From contig JACVIW010000134.1 of NCBI GenBank assembly GCA_015711695.1, forward strand, positions 1-6,629: a stretch of 6,629 nucleotides of DNA. Reading direction: 5' to 3'. Source of the DNA: Candidatus Geohydrothermomicrobium daggyaiense. GTDB taxonomy: Bacteria; Actinomycetota; Geothermincolia; Fen-727; JACVIW01. This document shows, piece by piece, positions 5,398-6,629 of the stretch (position 1 is its first letter; each line of letters starts with the position of its first letter). The position numbers and the translations under genes are program-made. The notes beneath the pieces were generated by a model, which ran no database searches, was not told the origin of the DNA, and worked only from the letters and a program-made list of their open reading frames with translations.

Positions 5398-6629
5398 ATG
5401 AGAAAATCGGCCGAATATCTGGTTGTTGGCTCTGGCGCTGGGGGCGGAACAGTGGCAAGGGAACTCGCCTTAAGAGGCGCTGAGGTAATTGTTCTCGAAA
5501 GAGGTAGAAAGGTTCCCTGGGCTGGGAATCATCTATTCGCGGTTTACGCTCTTGATGGTCATGGATTTTTGAAATCGGAAGAAGGAATGGGCGTGGCAAG
5601 AGCGATCACCACAGGCGGATCTACGGTTTTAACCTGTGGGACTGCTGCAAGACCGCCAGCTCAAATGTTTGAAAAAAATGGCATTGAACTTGAGAAATAC
5701 CTCGACGAAGCTGAAAAAGATCTGAAAGTGTGCCAGTTGCCTGACGAGATTATCGGGGAAGCTAACCTCAAGCTCATGGAGGTGGGAAACAGACTAGGGA
5801 TGAAATGGAAAAAACTTGACAAGTTCATTGATCCCGAGAAGTGCAAACCACACTTCTGTAACTGCATGCTCGGGTGTTCAAAGGGCGCGAAGTGGACATC
5901 TCGAAATTTTCTTGATGAGGCGGCTCGGCACGGCGCGGAAATCATTGATCGGGTGAAGGTTGAACAGGTTATGATTGAAAATAACGCGGTTTCGGGAGTT
6001 AGGGCGTGGAGAAGGGGAGAAGGCGAGATGGTCTTTGAGGCGGAAAAAGTAATTCTATCCGCTGGCGGGATAGGAACCCCTGTGATTTTGAAAAACTCTG
6101 GATTGACTGAAGCTGGTTATGGCTTTTTCTGCGATCCGCTTGTTTTCACTATTGGATTTCATCCAAAACTGAGGCCAGGTTTTGAGCCGCCCATGACGGT
6201 CGGAACATTTGATTTCTGGGAGAGTGAAGGTTTTTTGCTTTCGCCTGTTGTCGACCCCTGGATTTCATTTGGAATAGAAATGCTCAGGGCAAAACCTTCG
6301 AGAATATACGACTGGGCTCGTTTTCCGCACGCGATGGGTATAATGACAAAGTCCAAAGATACACTCGAAGGGACCATTTTTGCGAATGAGCGCTTTTCGA
6401 AGAATCTGACCCTTGAAGATAAGAGAAAACTTGATAAAGGAATTGCAATCTCGCGAAGAATGCTTATCGAGGCGGGTTGCCACCCGGATTCAATATGGGT
6501 TACGAAGCCAAGGGGTGCCCATCCAGGTGGGACCTGCAGAATCGGGGATATCGTAAACTCCGACCTTGAAACAGAGATTAAGAATCTATATGTTTGTGCC
6601 GCCTCGGTGATTCCAGATTCTCTCGCCGC
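5398..6629 (+). CDS. GMC-family FAD-dependent oxidoreductase, 3' end outside window
   Basis: Flavoprotein expected to oxidise an alcohol group. The frame is open for 410 codons to the window end, so the C-terminus is missing. ATG 5398 is preceded by AAGGGGG (5382-5388) 9 nt upstream. The N-terminal FAD-binding Rossmann motif is GSGAGGG (11-17), with the ribose-binding acid Glu35 in VLERG. TTGGSTVLTCGTAARP (71-86) corresponds to the first GMC signature and SAGGIGTPVILKNSG (221-235) to the second. HPGGTCRIG (375-383) supplies His375, the family's catalytic His, and NLYVCAASVIPDS (396-408) is the block that normally precedes the last 30 or so residues. The second active-site residue (His or Asn) should lie just past the window. 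Unlike classical GMC oxidases it has a cysteine-rich insert at Cys149, 154, 156 and 160, followed by GAKWTSRNFLDEA. There is no signal peptide, so it should be cytoplasmic. With the iron-sulfur gene 87 nt upstream, a dehydrogenase passing electrons to that protein is more likely than an oxygen-using oxidase; this is inference. Confidence 0.9.
   Translation, partial: MRKSAEYLVVGSGAGGGTVARELALRGAEVIVLERGRKVPWAGNHLFAVYALDGHGFLKSEEGMGVARAITTGGSTVLTCGTAARPPAQMFEKNGIELEKYLDEAEKDLKVCQLPDEIIGEANLKLMEVGNRLGMKWKKLDKFIDPEKCKPHFCNCMLGCSKGAKWTSRNFLDEAARHGAEIIDRVKVEQVMIENNAVSGVRAWRRGEGEMVFEAEKVILSAGGIGTPVILKNSGLTEAGYGFFCDPLVFTIGFHPKLRPGFEPPMTVGTFDFWESEGFLLSPVVDPWISFGIEMLRAKPSRIYDWARFPHAMGIMTKSKDTLEGTIFANERFSKNLTLEDKRKLDKGIAISRRMLIEAGCHPDSIWVTKPRGAHPGGTCRIGDIVNSDLETEIKNLYVCAASVIPDSLA

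Overview
The window reads as bacterial chromosomal DNA of balanced base composition, with every supported gene on the + strand and purine-rich Shine-Dalgarno sites (AGGGGG or GGAGG). No rRNA, tRNA, CRISPR array, insertion sequence or phage gene is visible. The gene content fits an anaerobic or microaerophilic heterotroph, possibly of the Desulfobacterota (deltaproteobacterial) type: a polar amino-acid ABC transporter, a cysteine-rich iron-sulfur protein and a GMC-type flavoprotein. That placement is an inference from protein style only and is weak.

Layout. (1) Positions 3-644 hold the end of a membrane-anchored protein of unknown function, whose frame is open to the window edge. (2) Positions 645-850 are an intergenic region with a 33-codon open frame of uncertain status and a near-consensus sigma70-type promoter (TTGCCA, 18-nt spacer, TATAAT) overlapped by an inverted repeat. 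(3) Positions 851-3117 are a complete polar amino-acid ABC importer: lipoprotein binding protein, an intercistronic 11-bp hairpin, HisM/GlnP-type permease and HisP/GlnQ-type ATPase. The permease has a start-codon problem: its strong Shine-Dalgarno site is not followed by an in-frame ATG, GTG or TTG at normal distance. (4) Positions 3242-4267 encode an alpha/beta hydrolase with an intact Ser-Asp-His triad. (5) Positions 4396-5310 encode an 18-cysteine protein with two ferredoxin-type [4Fe-4S] motifs plus two unusual cysteine clusters. (6) Positions 5398-6629 encode a GMC-family FAD oxidoreductase cut off by the window end; it has its own four-cysteine insert.

How the genes may work together. 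The ABC genes form one transport operon driven from the promoter near 772-801. The hydrolase, iron-sulfur protein and flavoprotein are co-directional with short gaps. They could form a small catabolic module in which an ester or similar bond is hydrolysed, the released alcohol is oxidised by the flavoprotein, and electrons pass to the iron-sulfur protein. The individual families are recognisable; the linked function is inference. Weak terminator-like hairpins between these genes mean co-transcription is not certain. This module is the best candidate for something under-described here, but nothing in the window proves a new system.
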